Positions 9,742 to 17,691 of a DNA stretch of 64,000 nucleotides are shown here, in pieces (positions within the stretch are counted from its first letter, which is position 1; each line of letters opens with the position of its first letter). The stretch spans positions 2,418,001 to 2,482,000 of the forward strand of contig NZ_CP036282.1 in assembly GCF_006974105.1 (NCBI RefSeq), given 5' to 3'. Source of the stretch: Rhodoferax aquaticus (GTDB lineage: Bacteria; Pseudomonadota; Gammaproteobacteria; Burkholderiales; Burkholderiaceae_C). The position numbers and the translations under genes were made by a program. The notes below the pieces were generated by a model. It worked only from the letters and a program-made list of their open reading frames with translations. It was not told the DNA's origin and did not search any database.

Positions 9742-10265
9742 GGTTGGGCGGAGGGCTGAGTGGCGGGTTGAACAGCAGGCGAGGGAGTGGCCTGTACGGC
9801 ATCTGGCGGCGTGGGGGCGCGCCAGCGCAAGTCGGCGGGGTATTGGGGGTGGCCCAGGTCTTTGCTCGTCACCACCACCTTGATCTTGTGATCCGGGAAG
9901 AAGTGCACCGCGACGCGGCCAATGTCGTCCTGTGTGTACCGGGGGAGCTCGACTTCGGCTTCTTGGGGCGGCGGTGCGGGCGGCAACTCGGTGCCCCCTT
10001 GGTACACCCAGCGCACCTTGACCTTGATGCCGGGGTGCCACTGGCTGGGGATGGTGGTGCAGCAGGAGGTTCCACCGCCGCCGCTTTCGGGGGGCAGGTT
10101 CATACCCATGCTGCCATTGACACTGAAGGTGTAGATGGAGCGGTTGCTGGTGTGGTTGTAGCCTGTGACCCCCGCGCTAGAGGTTGGCTCCGCGCAACCG
10201 CTCAGGGCGGCCAGGGCCAAGACTGCGGCCATGGGGGCCAAAGCCTTGCGCACGCTGTGGGCCAT
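9738..10265 (-). CDS. DUF3304-like lipoprotein, predicted Tle immunity protein, copy C
   Basis: The protein is 175 residues from the ATG at 10265. It has a signal peptide with a clear lipobox (ALAALSGC, Cys near residue 24), predicting a periplasm-exposed lipoprotein. The mature part has the DUF3304-like pattern: YTFSVNGSMGMN, GGGGTSCCTTIP, WHPGIKVKVRW and VAVHFFPDHKIKVVV. Such lipoproteins next to Tle lipases are typically immunity proteins that protect the producer and its sisters. The frame continues upstream without a stop into the effector scar at 10386-10538, so an N-terminally extended product starting at 10538 is possible; it would lack an N-terminal signal. It is nearly identical to copy B at 10535-11062. 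Confidence 0.85.
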   Translation of the reverse strand: MAHSVRKALAPMAAVLALAALSGCAEPTSSAGVTGYNHTSNRSIYTFSVNGSMGMNLPPESGGGGTSCCTTIPSQWHPGIKVKVRWVYQGGTELPPAPPPQEAEVELPRYTQDDIGRVAVHFFPDHKIKVVVTSKDLGHPQYPADLRWRAPTPPDAVQATPSPAVQPATQPSAQP

Positions 10266-10375
10266 GCGCTTGAGGCTGAGGGTGCATCGCGTGTGCAAAC
10301 TGTGTAGGGTGGATTTACTACGGTTTTGATAGCTGCTAGCGCATATTCCATGTGCGCCAGAGGCTGATTTGGCTT
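9738..10375. repeat. Tandem duplication, unit 2 (lipoprotein copy C plus leader)
   Basis: This block matches 10535-11172 at a constant offset of 797 bases with no indels that I can see. It covers the lipoprotein gene and about 110 bases of leader, including the dispersed repeat. Homology with the other unit continues on the low-coordinate side into the effector start codon region. Confidence 0.88.
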
Positions 10376-10378
10376 GTA
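10323..10378. repeat. Dispersed Comamonadaceae-type repeat, copy at the duplication junction
   Basis: The core ttttgatagctgctagcgc followed by a tattccatgtgcgccagagg tail is shared with 11121-11172 and, more diverged, with 30954-31003 in purL. It has a short inverted repeat (ggcgc/gcgct). It lies in the leader of lipoprotein copy C, right at the breakpoint with the effector scar. Confidence 0.75.
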
Positions 10379-10385
10379 GGTCAAG

Positions 10386-10538
10386 CTCGTGGGCGGCCAC
10401 ACAGTGTTCGCAGTGGGTCACTGCGGGGTGGATTTGCAGCGTGTCATCCGCCCAGGCGTAGTGGCCGTCGGATTCGAGCGCTTTGCTGCCTGCCGCGCAG
10501 CTTTGCGCGGGGGTCATGGTGTTGGAGTTGGTGCTCAT
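10386..10538 (-). pseudogene. Scar of a third DUF2235 effector gene (51 codons)
   Basis: From the ATG at 10538 the frame encodes MSTNSNTMTPAQSCAAGS, matching the first 19 residues of the intact effector at 7789-9741. It then jumps directly to KALESDGHYAWADD and 19 more residues, matching residues 277-309 of that effector. About 257 codons are missing between the two pieces, without a frameshift, and everything after residue 309 is absent. Both flanks of the internal deletion contain ctgcctgcc/ttgcccgcc-like sequence, a plausible short-homology junction. The scar starts with ATGA overlap to lipoprotein copy B, exactly as the intact effector does to copy C. It lacks the catalytic residues and cannot be a lipase. 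Confidence 0.9.
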
Positions 10539-11062
10539 GGTTGGGCGGAGGGCTGAGAGGCGGGTTGAATAGCAGGCGAGGGAGTGGCCTGTACGGCATC
10601 GGGCGGCGTGGGGGCGCGCCAGCGCAAGTCGGCGGGGTATTGGGGGTGCCAAATTGCCATGTCTGTCACCACCACCTTGATCTTGTGATCCGGGAAGAAG
10701 TGCACCGCGACGCGGCCAATGTCGTCCTGTGTGTACCGGGGGAGTTCGACTTCGGCTTCTTGGGGCGGCGGTGCGGGCGGCAACTCGGTGCCCCCTTGGT
10801 ACACCCAGCGCACCTTGACCTTGATGCCGGGGTGCCACTGGCTGGGGATGGTGGTGCAGCAGGTGGTTCCACCGCCGCCGCTTTCGGGGGGCAGGTTCAT
10901 ACCCATGCTGCCATTGACACTGAAGGTGTAGATGGAGCGGTTGCTGGTGTGGTTGTAGCCTGTGACCCCCGCGCTAGAGGTTGGCTCCGCGCAACCGCTC
11001 AGGGCGGCCAGGGCCAAGACTGCGGCCATGGGCGCCAAAGCCTTGCGCACGCCGTGGGCCAT
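10535..11062 (-). CDS. DUF3304-like lipoprotein, predicted Tle immunity protein, copy B
   Basis: The protein is 175 residues from the ATG at 11062, with lipobox ALAALSGC and the same DUF3304-like body as copy C. The two copies align over their whole length with no gaps. Most differences are single bases, except one cluster near the C-terminus: VTDMAIWHPQYP here against VTSKDLGHPQYP in copy C. It ends with ATGA overlap to the effector scar, so its original partner effector is lost. It may now be an orphan immunity protein or protect against a variant lipase. Its upstream region carries the dispersed repeat at 11121-11160. Confidence 0.85.
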   Translation of the reverse strand: MAHGVRKALAPMAAVLALAALSGCAEPTSSAGVTGYNHTSNRSIYTFSVNGSMGMNLPPESGGGGTTCCTTIPSQWHPGIKVKVRWVYQGGTELPPAPPPQEAEVELPRYTQDDIGRVAVHFFPDHKIKVVVTDMAIWHPQYPADLRWRAPTPPDAVQATPSPAIQPASQPSAQP

Positions 11063-11120
11063 GCGCTTGAGGCTGCGGGTGCATCGCGTGTGCAAACTGT
11101 GCAGGGTGGGTTTACTATGG

Positions 11121-11172
11121 TTTTGATAGCTCCTAGCGCAAATTCCATGAGCGCTATAGGCCGATTTTGCCT
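11121..11172. repeat. Dispersed repeat, copy upstream of lipoprotein B
   Basis: The core ttttgatagctcctagcgca and the tail aattccatgagcgctatagg contain a 6-base inverted repeat (tagcgc/gcgcta) that could form a hairpin in the leader of lipoprotein B. It corresponds to the copy at 10323-10378 through the tandem duplication. Confidence 0.75.
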
Positions 11173-11220
11173 GTAACTTGCGCCCTGCTTGCAAGGCTTT
11201 GTGCTGGGTGGCCCGCATGC

Positions 11221-11910
11221 TCACTCCACCTCCGGCGGGGGTTCAAGGGCCGAGAATGGGAGGGGGTGATCGCGGCCCGTGGGGCCAATGTTGCTGATGA
11301 TGACCCGCGCCTGCCCGTTGCGAAACAGGTGCACGTAAGCGCGGCCCGGTTCGGGGTAATAAGGGATGGTGGTGGTGTACTCGTGCAGGGCACCTTTGAC
11401 GCCCCGCTCCACAATAGGCACGCCGGGTGCGATGGTGGGGTCGTCCTCCACCGGGATGGTGATGGTGGTTGGTTTGGGTCGGTCCCAGGTGTACCACTTG
11501 ACCTTGACTTTCATACCCGGGCGCCAGGTGCGGGGGATGGTGTAGCCCCCGGCGATGGTGCCGCCGCAGTTGAAGTCGCCCCCGCTCATCTCTGGGCTCA
11601 CTTGGCCATACGGCACCTCTTGCACCCAAAACCCTTGCACATAGGGCATGAGGTCTTGCTGCGGGCCGCCGTGGCGCACACATTCCAGCCCTACTCCGAT
11701 GGTGGGGGTTTCTTGGGATTTGCGTATGGCTGCTTCGCGTGCCCGCAGGGGGGCATCACGCGCCTCACGCACAGCCTCGCGCTCGTTCCAGGCTTGTTCC
11801 TCGGGCGTTAGTTTTGCGGGCTGCGCACAGCCCATCACCAGTGCGGTCAGGGCCAAGGTTGCGCAAGTGAATGCACGCTGAGTCATTCGTTGCATCGTCA
11901 GCCCCATCAT
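11221..11910 (-). CDS. DUF3304-like lipoprotein, predicted immunity protein A
   Basis: The protein is 229 residues with start ATGATG at 11910/11907, overlapping the stop of the DUF2235 effector at 11907-14063. Signal peptide and lipobox (TALVMGC) predict a lipoprotein. An arginine/glutamate-rich helical segment follows at about residues 35-65. The body then resembles copies B and C: GGDFNCGG, IPRTWRPGMKVKVKW and AYVHLFRNGQARVII. It is a distant paralogue of B and C, longer by the charged segment. Its coupling to effector 1 makes it the likely cognate immunity protein for that lipase; specificity is inferred from position only. Confidence 0.82.
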   Translation of the reverse strand: MMGLTMQRMTQRAFTCATLALTALVMGCAQPAKLTPEEQAWNEREAVREARDAPLRAREAAIRKSQETPTIGVGLECVRHGGPQQDLMPYVQGFWVQEVPYGQVSPEMSGGDFNCGGTIAGGYTIPRTWRPGMKVKVKWYTWDRPKPTTITIPVEDDPTIAPGVPIVERGVKGALHEYTTTIPYYPEPGRAYVHLFRNGQARVIISNIGPTGRDHPLPFSALEPPPEVE

Positions 11911-14063
11911 TCAAACACCGCACGCGGTAAGAAGTAGCCACCGCCCTCGCGCCGCCCGCTGGTAATGATTCCGATGGCTTTGGCCTTGACCCAGCTTTGC
12001 AGCAGGCCCGCGTCTTCATCGCGCATCACCGGATACAGTTCGCAGCTGCTCACGTACAGGGCGTCGGCGTACCCGAAACGGTATTTCGTGTTGTAGGCCG
12101 CCTCTTGGTCGAGTTCGTCTTTGCGGTTGGTGGCGTTCATTGCGTTGAGGGCGTCCATACGGTCTTTGACCAACTTCCGCAGCGGTGTTTGGCCTTGGGG
12201 CACTTGCACGGTGCCTGCATCTTCTGCATCCACTCGCTTTCTGTAGTTGGCAAACACGGTTTTCTCAAACGCATTGAGCGTCTTGCCCTTGCCTTGGCGG
12301 TGCACGATGTCTACCAACAGGCGCGCCTTGTCATCGTGGGTGATGGGGCCGGCCAGCACAAAGCCCGCCAGGCTGTCGTGCACATAGCGCCCCAGCAGCA
12401 CGCAGTGCGCTTGCCCAGCCACTTGGCTGCGCCCTTGCAGCACGCCAAGGGCGACCTCTATCCAGGCCTGGTCGGCAGGGTTTTGTTGTTGACAGATGAA
12501 CTGGGGCAACCAGTTGCTGTGACGCCGCAGGGTGTCGTCGATCCAGATCCGGCGCTGGCCGCCCTCGCGCGTCGAGGGGTCCCAGTCGTCCCGCTGCTTG
12601 GCGGCCTGCCACTGCGTAAAGAGGCTCAGGTCGCCTTGCAGGTTTTGGTTGTAGCTGCGGATGTTGTCTTCGTCTTGCGCGCTGATGGGGTTGTGCAGCA
12701 GCCTGAAGAGGTCGGGTGCCAAAACATGGGCGGTTTTACCGGGTGGCGGGGGCAGGTAGATGCGCCGATAGTCGTAGTACAGGCGCATGTGCAGCGCAAT
12801 GAGGGCGTGCAGGTCTTGGCACTCTTCCAAGGGCGTGGCCATGGGGGCGGGCTGGGTGCGCGGGGCGTAGTCTTGGGCCTGGGCCATGTAGTCGTTCCAG
12901 GCCTGGGCCACTGCGGGGCTGAGGGCATAGTCTTCCAATAACTGCTTGCTCATCAACGTGGCATCAAGCAACGGCACACCGGCGATGCGGGCGAGCTTGT
13001 ACATGTGCAGCAGCGGCACTTGGGAGAGCAGCTCGGCATCCGTCTTGCTGCGGCCCTGCGCCAGCAGGCCATAGCCCCCGCCCACGTCGGAGTGCACGCC
13101 GGGGTACACATATTCGCTGAGCTGGCCGCCCCGGATGCGGGTGAGCGGGAAGTTCAGCCGCTGCTCATGCGCGCCCAGCATGTGCACGCAGCGCTCCACC
13201 AGCGCGGGCAGAGCTTGACGTGTTTCTTTGGCCCATGCAAAGTGCCCGGTGGCAAAGCCTGCCACCGGCCCCAGGGCGCGGCGGGCAGAGTCGGCCAGAC
13301 CGGTGCTGGCCACGCAGTCAAACAAGCCCAAGAATTTGATGCGCAGCGGCATGCCCGCGATTTCGCCGCTGGGGATGGCGGCATTCAGCCAGTGGCAAAA
13401 CGCGCTGGCCTCTGCGGCCCCGCGCGAGAAGCCAAACACGCTCACGTGGATGTAGGGGATGTTGGGCAAGGGCTTGCGCTTGCGCGCATCTTGAATGCTT
13501 TGCGTGGCGTGGGCGTAGATATTGGCCAGCCAGCTTTCGCGGGTGGGGGCGGGGCGCTCCGGGTCGGTGGAGCCGCCGTCTACCTGGCGTTCAAAGTCTT
13601 TGAGCAGGGCTTTGATGTCATCTTCTTTATAAAGGGCGAACTCGTTGTTGAACGCCTTGTGCACCGAGTTAAAGACTTCCAGCACCCCGTACAAGATGCG
13701 GGCCTGCCCGCCCTTGGCATAGGCTTTGCCCTCGTCGCTTTCGCCGGGCTCTTGGTTGGGCTCAAAGCGGGTGCCTAAGCCAGAGACATAGGTTTTGTAG
13801 TGGCCTGTGTGTTCGGGGTTTTCTGCAACACTTTTGTGCGCATTAAAGAGGCGCGCCACATTGCTGTGGCCGCGCTCGGGCATGTCGCGGTCGCGGTTGT
13901 TGTTGGTGCCATCAAAGAACAGGCCGATGTACAGCGGTATCTCGCACTTCAGCGGGTCGCTGGGTGCCATCAGGCTCGCAACGACTTCGTCCACCGTGGG
14001 TGTCATTTCCTGTGCCGGGTTGGCGCTGATGCGCAAGGGTGCGTTAAAAACTGTGCGTGTCAT
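11907..14063 (-). CDS. DUF2235 lipase, predicted T6SS effector (Tle-type), copy 1
   Basis: The 718-residue protein has LFFDGTNNN near residue 50, nucleophile elbow GFSRGAAEA with Ser213, GLFDCVAS with Asp249, and VHSDVGGGYG with His324/Asp326. These are the conserved DUF2235 catalytic elements, all present. It lacks a signal peptide, as expected for a T6SS cargo. It shares these motifs with the effector at 7789-9741 but is otherwise strongly diverged and about 70 residues longer, so it is not a recent duplicate. It lies just after the DUF4123 adaptor gene and vgrG, which suggests loading on that VgrG. The coupled lipoprotein at 11221-11910 is its probable immunity protein. Confidence 0.9.
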   Translation of the reverse strand: MTRTVFNAPLRISANPAQEMTPTVDEVVASLMAPSDPLKCEIPLYIGLFFDGTNNNRDRDMPERGHSNVARLFNAHKSVAENPEHTGHYKTYVSGLGTRFEPNQEPGESDEGKAYAKGGQARILYGVLEVFNSVHKAFNNEFALYKEDDIKALLKDFERQVDGGSTDPERPAPTRESWLANIYAHATQSIQDARKRKPLPNIPYIHVSVFGFSRGAAEASAFCHWLNAAIPSGEIAGMPLRIKFLGLFDCVASTGLADSARRALGPVAGFATGHFAWAKETRQALPALVERCVHMLGAHEQRLNFPLTRIRGGQLSEYVYPGVHSDVGGGYGLLAQGRSKTDAELLSQVPLLHMYKLARIAGVPLLDATLMSKQLLEDYALSPAVAQAWNDYMAQAQDYAPRTQPAPMATPLEECQDLHALIALHMRLYYDYRRIYLPPPPGKTAHVLAPDLFRLLHNPISAQDEDNIRSYNQNLQGDLSLFTQWQAAKQRDDWDPSTREGGQRRIWIDDTLRRHSNWLPQFICQQQNPADQAWIEVALGVLQGRSQVAGQAHCVLLGRYVHDSLAGFVLAGPITHDDKARLLVDIVHRQGKGKTLNAFEKTVFANYRKRVDAEDAGTVQVPQGQTPLRKLVKDRMDALNAMNATNRKDELDQEAAYNTKYRFGYADALYVSSCELYPVMRDEDAGLLQSWVKAKAIGIITSGRREGGGYFLPRAVFE

Positions 14064-14082
14064 GGTCTTAGGCGGTGGGTGC

Positions 14083-14928
14083 TTAGGGATGGCCTTGAAT
14101 CAGCGCACGGCTAGCCTGCGCGCTGGGCTGCTGTAGCGCGCGGGCCAGTAGCTCCAAGCGGGCCACACCTTCAGGAATGCCGGCCTCGCGCATGCGCGCC
14201 AGCACTTGGCGGGCCATGCTGTGCAGCATGGACGCCGGCCTATCTCCGAGCGCGTGGGGCTGTTGGGTGCCTAGCGCATGCAGCAATACGTCGGCCTCGC
14301 TGGCGTCTGCCACAAGGGCAAGCGCGTCATCGTCCACGGCGTAGCCGTACTCCAGCATGCCCTCAGTTTCGAGATCGGCGGCAGCGGATGGGGCGTCCAT
14401 GCTGCCATTCACAATGTCCAATTGCCCCTTGCGGTTGATGAGGTACCACGCGGCAAAGCCCCCTAGGAAACGGCTTTTTTGCGCCGGCGTGAGCGCCTTC
14501 ACCAAAACCGGTGCCACCACGGTGCAGCCCCAGCGGGCTAGCAACCATTTCCCGTCGGGAGTGCGGGCACGGGCAAAGCAGGCCAGGTGCTGGCGCAGTT
14601 GCTCCAAGCTCAGCGTGGTTTGCACAAAGCTCAGTACGGGGCCGGCTTGGCCGCGCTCAAGCAATTGCTCCAGGTCTTTGCGTGCCACACGGGCCAGAAA
14701 GAGCGAGCACGCCTCCAGCTCAGCCAGCGGGGTGTCTTGGTAGACAGACTGCACTTGGTCTGGCTGGTCTTGGGCTGCCTGCCACAGCAGCGCACCCCAG
14801 TCGGCAACCAAGGTGGGGTCTATCAGGGCGTATGCCGAAGAGTCAGGGTATTGCGCAAGGCACGCCTCGACTGCCTGGCGAATGCGATCTCCAAGGTCGG
14901 GAGTGTGCGGGTCGGTAATGCGGTACAT
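14083..14928 (-). CDS. DUF4123 effector adaptor/chaperone (Tap/TEC family)
   Basis: The protein is 281 residues from the ATG at 14928 (start MYRITDPHTPDLG). The longer frame to 15153 is a shadow of vgrG and is rejected. The N-terminal half has the DUF4123 pattern: YALIDPTLV near residue 34, then a hydrophobic block with GPVLSFVQTT and a HLACFARA.TPDGKWLLARW region. DUF4123 proteins are cytoplasmic adaptors that load a specific effector onto the VgrG tip and are not secreted themselves. Its place between vgrG and the DUF2235 effector supports that role. The C-terminal ~100 residues are alanine- and leucine-rich helices without a recognised motif. Confidence 0.83.
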   Translation of the reverse strand: MYRITDPHTPDLGDRIRQAVEACLAQYPDSSAYALIDPTLVADWGALLWQAAQDQPDQVQSVYQDTPLAELEACSLFLARVARKDLEQLLERGQAGPVLSFVQTTLSLEQLRQHLACFARARTPDGKWLLARWGCTVVAPVLVKALTPAQKSRFLGGFAAWYLINRKGQLDIVNGSMDAPSAAADLETEGMLEYGYAVDDDALALVADASEADVLLHALGTQQPHALGDRPASMLHSMARQVLARMREAGIPEGVARLELLARALQQPSAQASRALIQGHP

Positions 14929-14969
14929 GACGGTCTTTTGATGCGTAAGGTGGTGGTGCTGGGGCTTGC

Positions 14970-17675
14970 TTAGCGATTCGCAAGGGCTAAGCCGCTGGCC
15001 GACTTGGCTGCGGCCAACACGCACTCTTTGCAGACCCCAGAGGGGAACTGCGGCGGGGGCAGCGGCACACTCGCCGCACCCACCACGCCGTGCTGCCCCG
15101 CATGCACGGCCCGGCTGCCGTTGGTGCCTTCGGTCATGCCGCCGCTTTGCCATTCGATGTGGCTGCCCGAACCGTTGAGCAGCACGTTCTTTTGCGCGAG
15201 GAGGTGAACCTCGTTCGCAGTCATGGTGATGTCCATCTTGGCCAACAAGTGGATGTTGGTTTGGAGGGCTTGGATGTCCATGTCATCTCTGGCGCTCACC
15301 AGCTTGATGCCGCTCATGTAAGCGAACAGCTTGATGGTCTCCTTCGCACTCAAGAGCCAACTCTTGGCGGTAGACGTGCTCACATGGCCCCCTGCGCTGA
15401 TGGCATGGTGCGCCTGGCTGTGCTGGTGGGTGGAGCCTGCGGTGGTGCTTTCTATGCCTGCTGGGCTGGCTAAGACAAGGTGAGGCTCAGTGAGTTCGGG
15501 GTGGGCGGTATCTTTGGCAGTCTTGCCGGTAATTGAGTCGTTCTGCATCTGCAGTGCGCTTGCCACTTCACCTTGATCAGCCCCCTCCCCCGCTTCTTGG
15601 GCCTGGTGCTGAGCGGCCAAGTTCCCCAAGCTGCGGTGTTGCTCTTGCGCTTGGCTTAGACGCGCAGCGGTTTCACTCAGGGCTTTGACATGGCCTTGGG
15701 CGTTGGGCCTGCCTTCGGTAGTGATGAGCAGGCCGTCTTGGGCGCGGATAGCGCCGTGTCCGTCCGTGCGCAGCTCAAAGCCTTCACCCCGGTGTTCTTG
15801 GCGGCCTGCCCCGCTCTCTATGCGGGTGATGTGGCCCAGTGAGAGTTGGCTGTGCTGGTGGTCACTCTTGGCTTGCACCTGGATTTGCTCTGCGGTGTCG
15901 TCCAAGAGCACATGGTTGCTTCTTCCTGCGGCGGCGTTGCCTTGGCCGGCTGTGAGTTCCCGGCTGCGGATGCCACTTAAGGCCTGTTGGCCGGGCAGTT
16001 CCCAGGGCGGCTGGTTGTTCTGGTTGTAGACAGAGGCGATCACGATGGGTTTGTCCGGGTCTCCGCCTTCAAAGCTCACCAGCACTTCTTGCCCGATGCG
16101 GGGAATGTGGATGGCCCCTAGCTGGTTGCCCGCCCAAGGGCTTGCCACCCGCACCCAGCAGCTGCTGCGTTGGTCGCGCGCGTCATGTCGGTCCCAAGGG
16201 AAGTGCACCTTGATGCGGCTGAGGTAGTCGGTGTGGTGGTTGGCCCCTGCGGGGCCGACTACCAAGGCGCTCAAGGGGCCGGGGATCAGGGGTTTGCTCT
16301 GTGTGCCGTCAGGGCGCAACGCGATGGTGCTGGGCTGGACCTCGAATTCGGTGTGGACGCGCCACTGGCCTTGGGTGGTGTCTTGGGTGTTGGTGCTACC
16401 TGTCTTGTGCTCACTCGGGTTTTCTATGTCGAGTGTGGTGTGCAGGACGATGTATTCGGTGTTGGCGCTGGTCTGGGGGTGCTCGGCCAGGGTGAAGCTG
16501 CTGCCGGGCACGATGCCGCGGATGTGGCCGGCTCCCCGTGCACGCAAGGCCCCTTGGCGCAGGGCTTGCAGGCGCAGCCGGGCCAGGTGTTGGCCTTGGG
16601 GTTCGGTGTGGTTGGCTGCGTCGACTCCTGCTCCGGCCCCGGCGTTGGGCTGGCTGTAGTCGGAGGAAGTGAGGGAGGTGTTTGCTCCACCACCTGCTCC
16701 ACCACCCACCCCGCTATTAGCTCCCCGCCAGAGGTAGATCTGGTGGGCCGGGTGATTGCCTGCGTGGTCGCTGCTGGCTTGCACCGCCAGGCTGGCCTGG
16801 GGGCGGGTGTAGTCGTAGTCGGCACTGGCGTAGGCACTGGCAGTCAAGCGCTGCACTGGGCTGAAGCGGTGGATGTACTCGCGGTCGGTCTTGTGCCCCA
16901 GCGGGTAGTAAGGGATGGTGTGGTAGGGGTTGAGGCCGGGATCAGCGCTGTTTTGTTGCAGGTCTTCTTGCCGGATTTGGAAGGCGCCGTTGTGGTCGCT
17001 CCAGATGAGACGGTGGGCCTCGCCGCTGTGCTCGAAGTGGTAGTTGATGCCCCACTCTTGCATGAGCCGGGTGATGAATTGCAGGTCGGTTTCGTTGTAC
17101 TGCACGCAGTAGTCGCGCACGGGGTAGCTCTCTATGAGCCTTTTGGTACTGGGCTGGGGGTAGTTGGCCAGCACGTGTTCGATCACGGCGACCGGGCTCA
17201 TGTCTTGGAAGACTTTGCAGTCGCTCTTGAGCCGGGCCTGGGCCAGCCAGGGCTCTAGGGTGAGTTGGTAGACGCGCTGGCGTGGGGTTTCTTGAATGAG
17301 GGTGGCTGCGGTGATGAGGGCGCTGATTTGGCGCACTCCGCTGCCTTGGTGGGGGGTGGCGAGTTGGCCCTTGACGACCCCACCGATGCTGCCCGCCTCA
17401 AACGTGCCCATGCCTTCGAGCTGGATGTGGCAGCTAATGGCCTGGCCCATGAGGGCTTGGAGGTCCAGCTCTACCAGGCCACCCGGGACCGGGGTGTCCG
17501 GGGTTTGCAGGGTGAGTTGGTAGCGAAAGAGTTGGTTGATGCCTTCGTGGCCTTCCAAGCGCACGGCTTGAAGTTGGGCGTGACCGGCTTGGGCCTCTAG
17601 GCTGGCGCTGCTAATGGTGAGGATGCGCTCTGCGGGGATGAGGGTGGTGAGGCTGGTGAGACTGGGGGTGGGCAT
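14970..17675 (-). CDS. vgrG: T6SS spike protein VgrG (TssI)
   Basis: The protein is 901 residues. The N-terminal gp27-like part includes the VRLEGHEGINQLFRYQL and DYCVQYNETDLQFI motifs. The gp5 OB-fold follows (VHFPWDRHDARDQRSSCWVR, IPRIGQEVLVSFEGGDPD), then a long beta-helical DUF2345 region ending near residue 850 (HLLAQKNVLLNGSGSHIEW). A short tail after that reads PLPPPQFPSGVCKEC and has a CxxC pair. There is no large C-terminal enzymatic domain, so this is a structural VgrG that probably carries the adjacent effectors. A low-complexity Ala/Gly stretch sits near residue 330. The gene follows the PAAR gene by 16 bases. Confidence 0.96.
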   Translation of the reverse strand: MPTPSLTSLTTLIPAERILTISSASLEAQAGHAQLQAVRLEGHEGINQLFRYQLTLQTPDTPVPGGLVELDLQALMGQAISCHIQLEGMGTFEAGSIGGVVKGQLATPHQGSGVRQISALITAATLIQETPRQRVYQLTLEPWLAQARLKSDCKVFQDMSPVAVIEHVLANYPQPSTKRLIESYPVRDYCVQYNETDLQFITRLMQEWGINYHFEHSGEAHRLIWSDHNGAFQIRQEDLQQNSADPGLNPYHTIPYYPLGHKTDREYIHRFSPVQRLTASAYASADYDYTRPQASLAVQASSDHAGNHPAHQIYLWRGANSGVGGGAGGGANTSLTSSDYSQPNAGAGAGVDAANHTEPQGQHLARLRLQALRQGALRARGAGHIRGIVPGSSFTLAEHPQTSANTEYIVLHTTLDIENPSEHKTGSTNTQDTTQGQWRVHTEFEVQPSTIALRPDGTQSKPLIPGPLSALVVGPAGANHHTDYLSRIKVHFPWDRHDARDQRSSCWVRVASPWAGNQLGAIHIPRIGQEVLVSFEGGDPDKPIVIASVYNQNNQPPWELPGQQALSGIRSRELTAGQGNAAAGRSNHVLLDDTAEQIQVQAKSDHQHSQLSLGHITRIESGAGRQEHRGEGFELRTDGHGAIRAQDGLLITTEGRPNAQGHVKALSETAARLSQAQEQHRSLGNLAAQHQAQEAGEGADQGEVASALQMQNDSITGKTAKDTAHPELTEPHLVLASPAGIESTTAGSTHQHSQAHHAISAGGHVSTSTAKSWLLSAKETIKLFAYMSGIKLVSARDDMDIQALQTNIHLLAKMDITMTANEVHLLAQKNVLLNGSGSHIEWQSGGMTEGTNGSRAVHAGQHGVVGAASVPLPPPQFPSGVCKECVLAAAKSASGLALANR

Positions 17676-17691
17676 GGCTTAGCTCCGTGGC

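Larger units (their letters stand above)
10535..11172. repeat. Tandem duplication, unit 1 (lipoprotein copy B plus leader)
   Basis: This is the sister block of 9738-10375. The high-coordinate limit is near 11172, where the sequences stop matching just beyond the shared LQAK-coding stretch. The corresponding limit near 10378 in unit 2 abuts codon 309 of the effector scar, so this is the duplication junction. Confidence 0.88.

Noticed and set aside
9742..10041. N-terminal extension of the second DUF2235 effector frame
   Set aside because: The extension is an out-of-frame reading of lipoprotein C. The ATG at 9741 with ATGA overlap is the natural start and is matched by the scar copy.
10323..11172. 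CRISPR array
   Set aside because: The repeats are two long duplicated genes with leaders, not short regularly spaced units, and no cas genes are present.
14929..15153. N-terminal extension of the DUF4123 frame
   Set aside because: It reads the end of vgrG in another frame and is Arg/Ala-rich. The MYRITDPHTPDLG start fits better.
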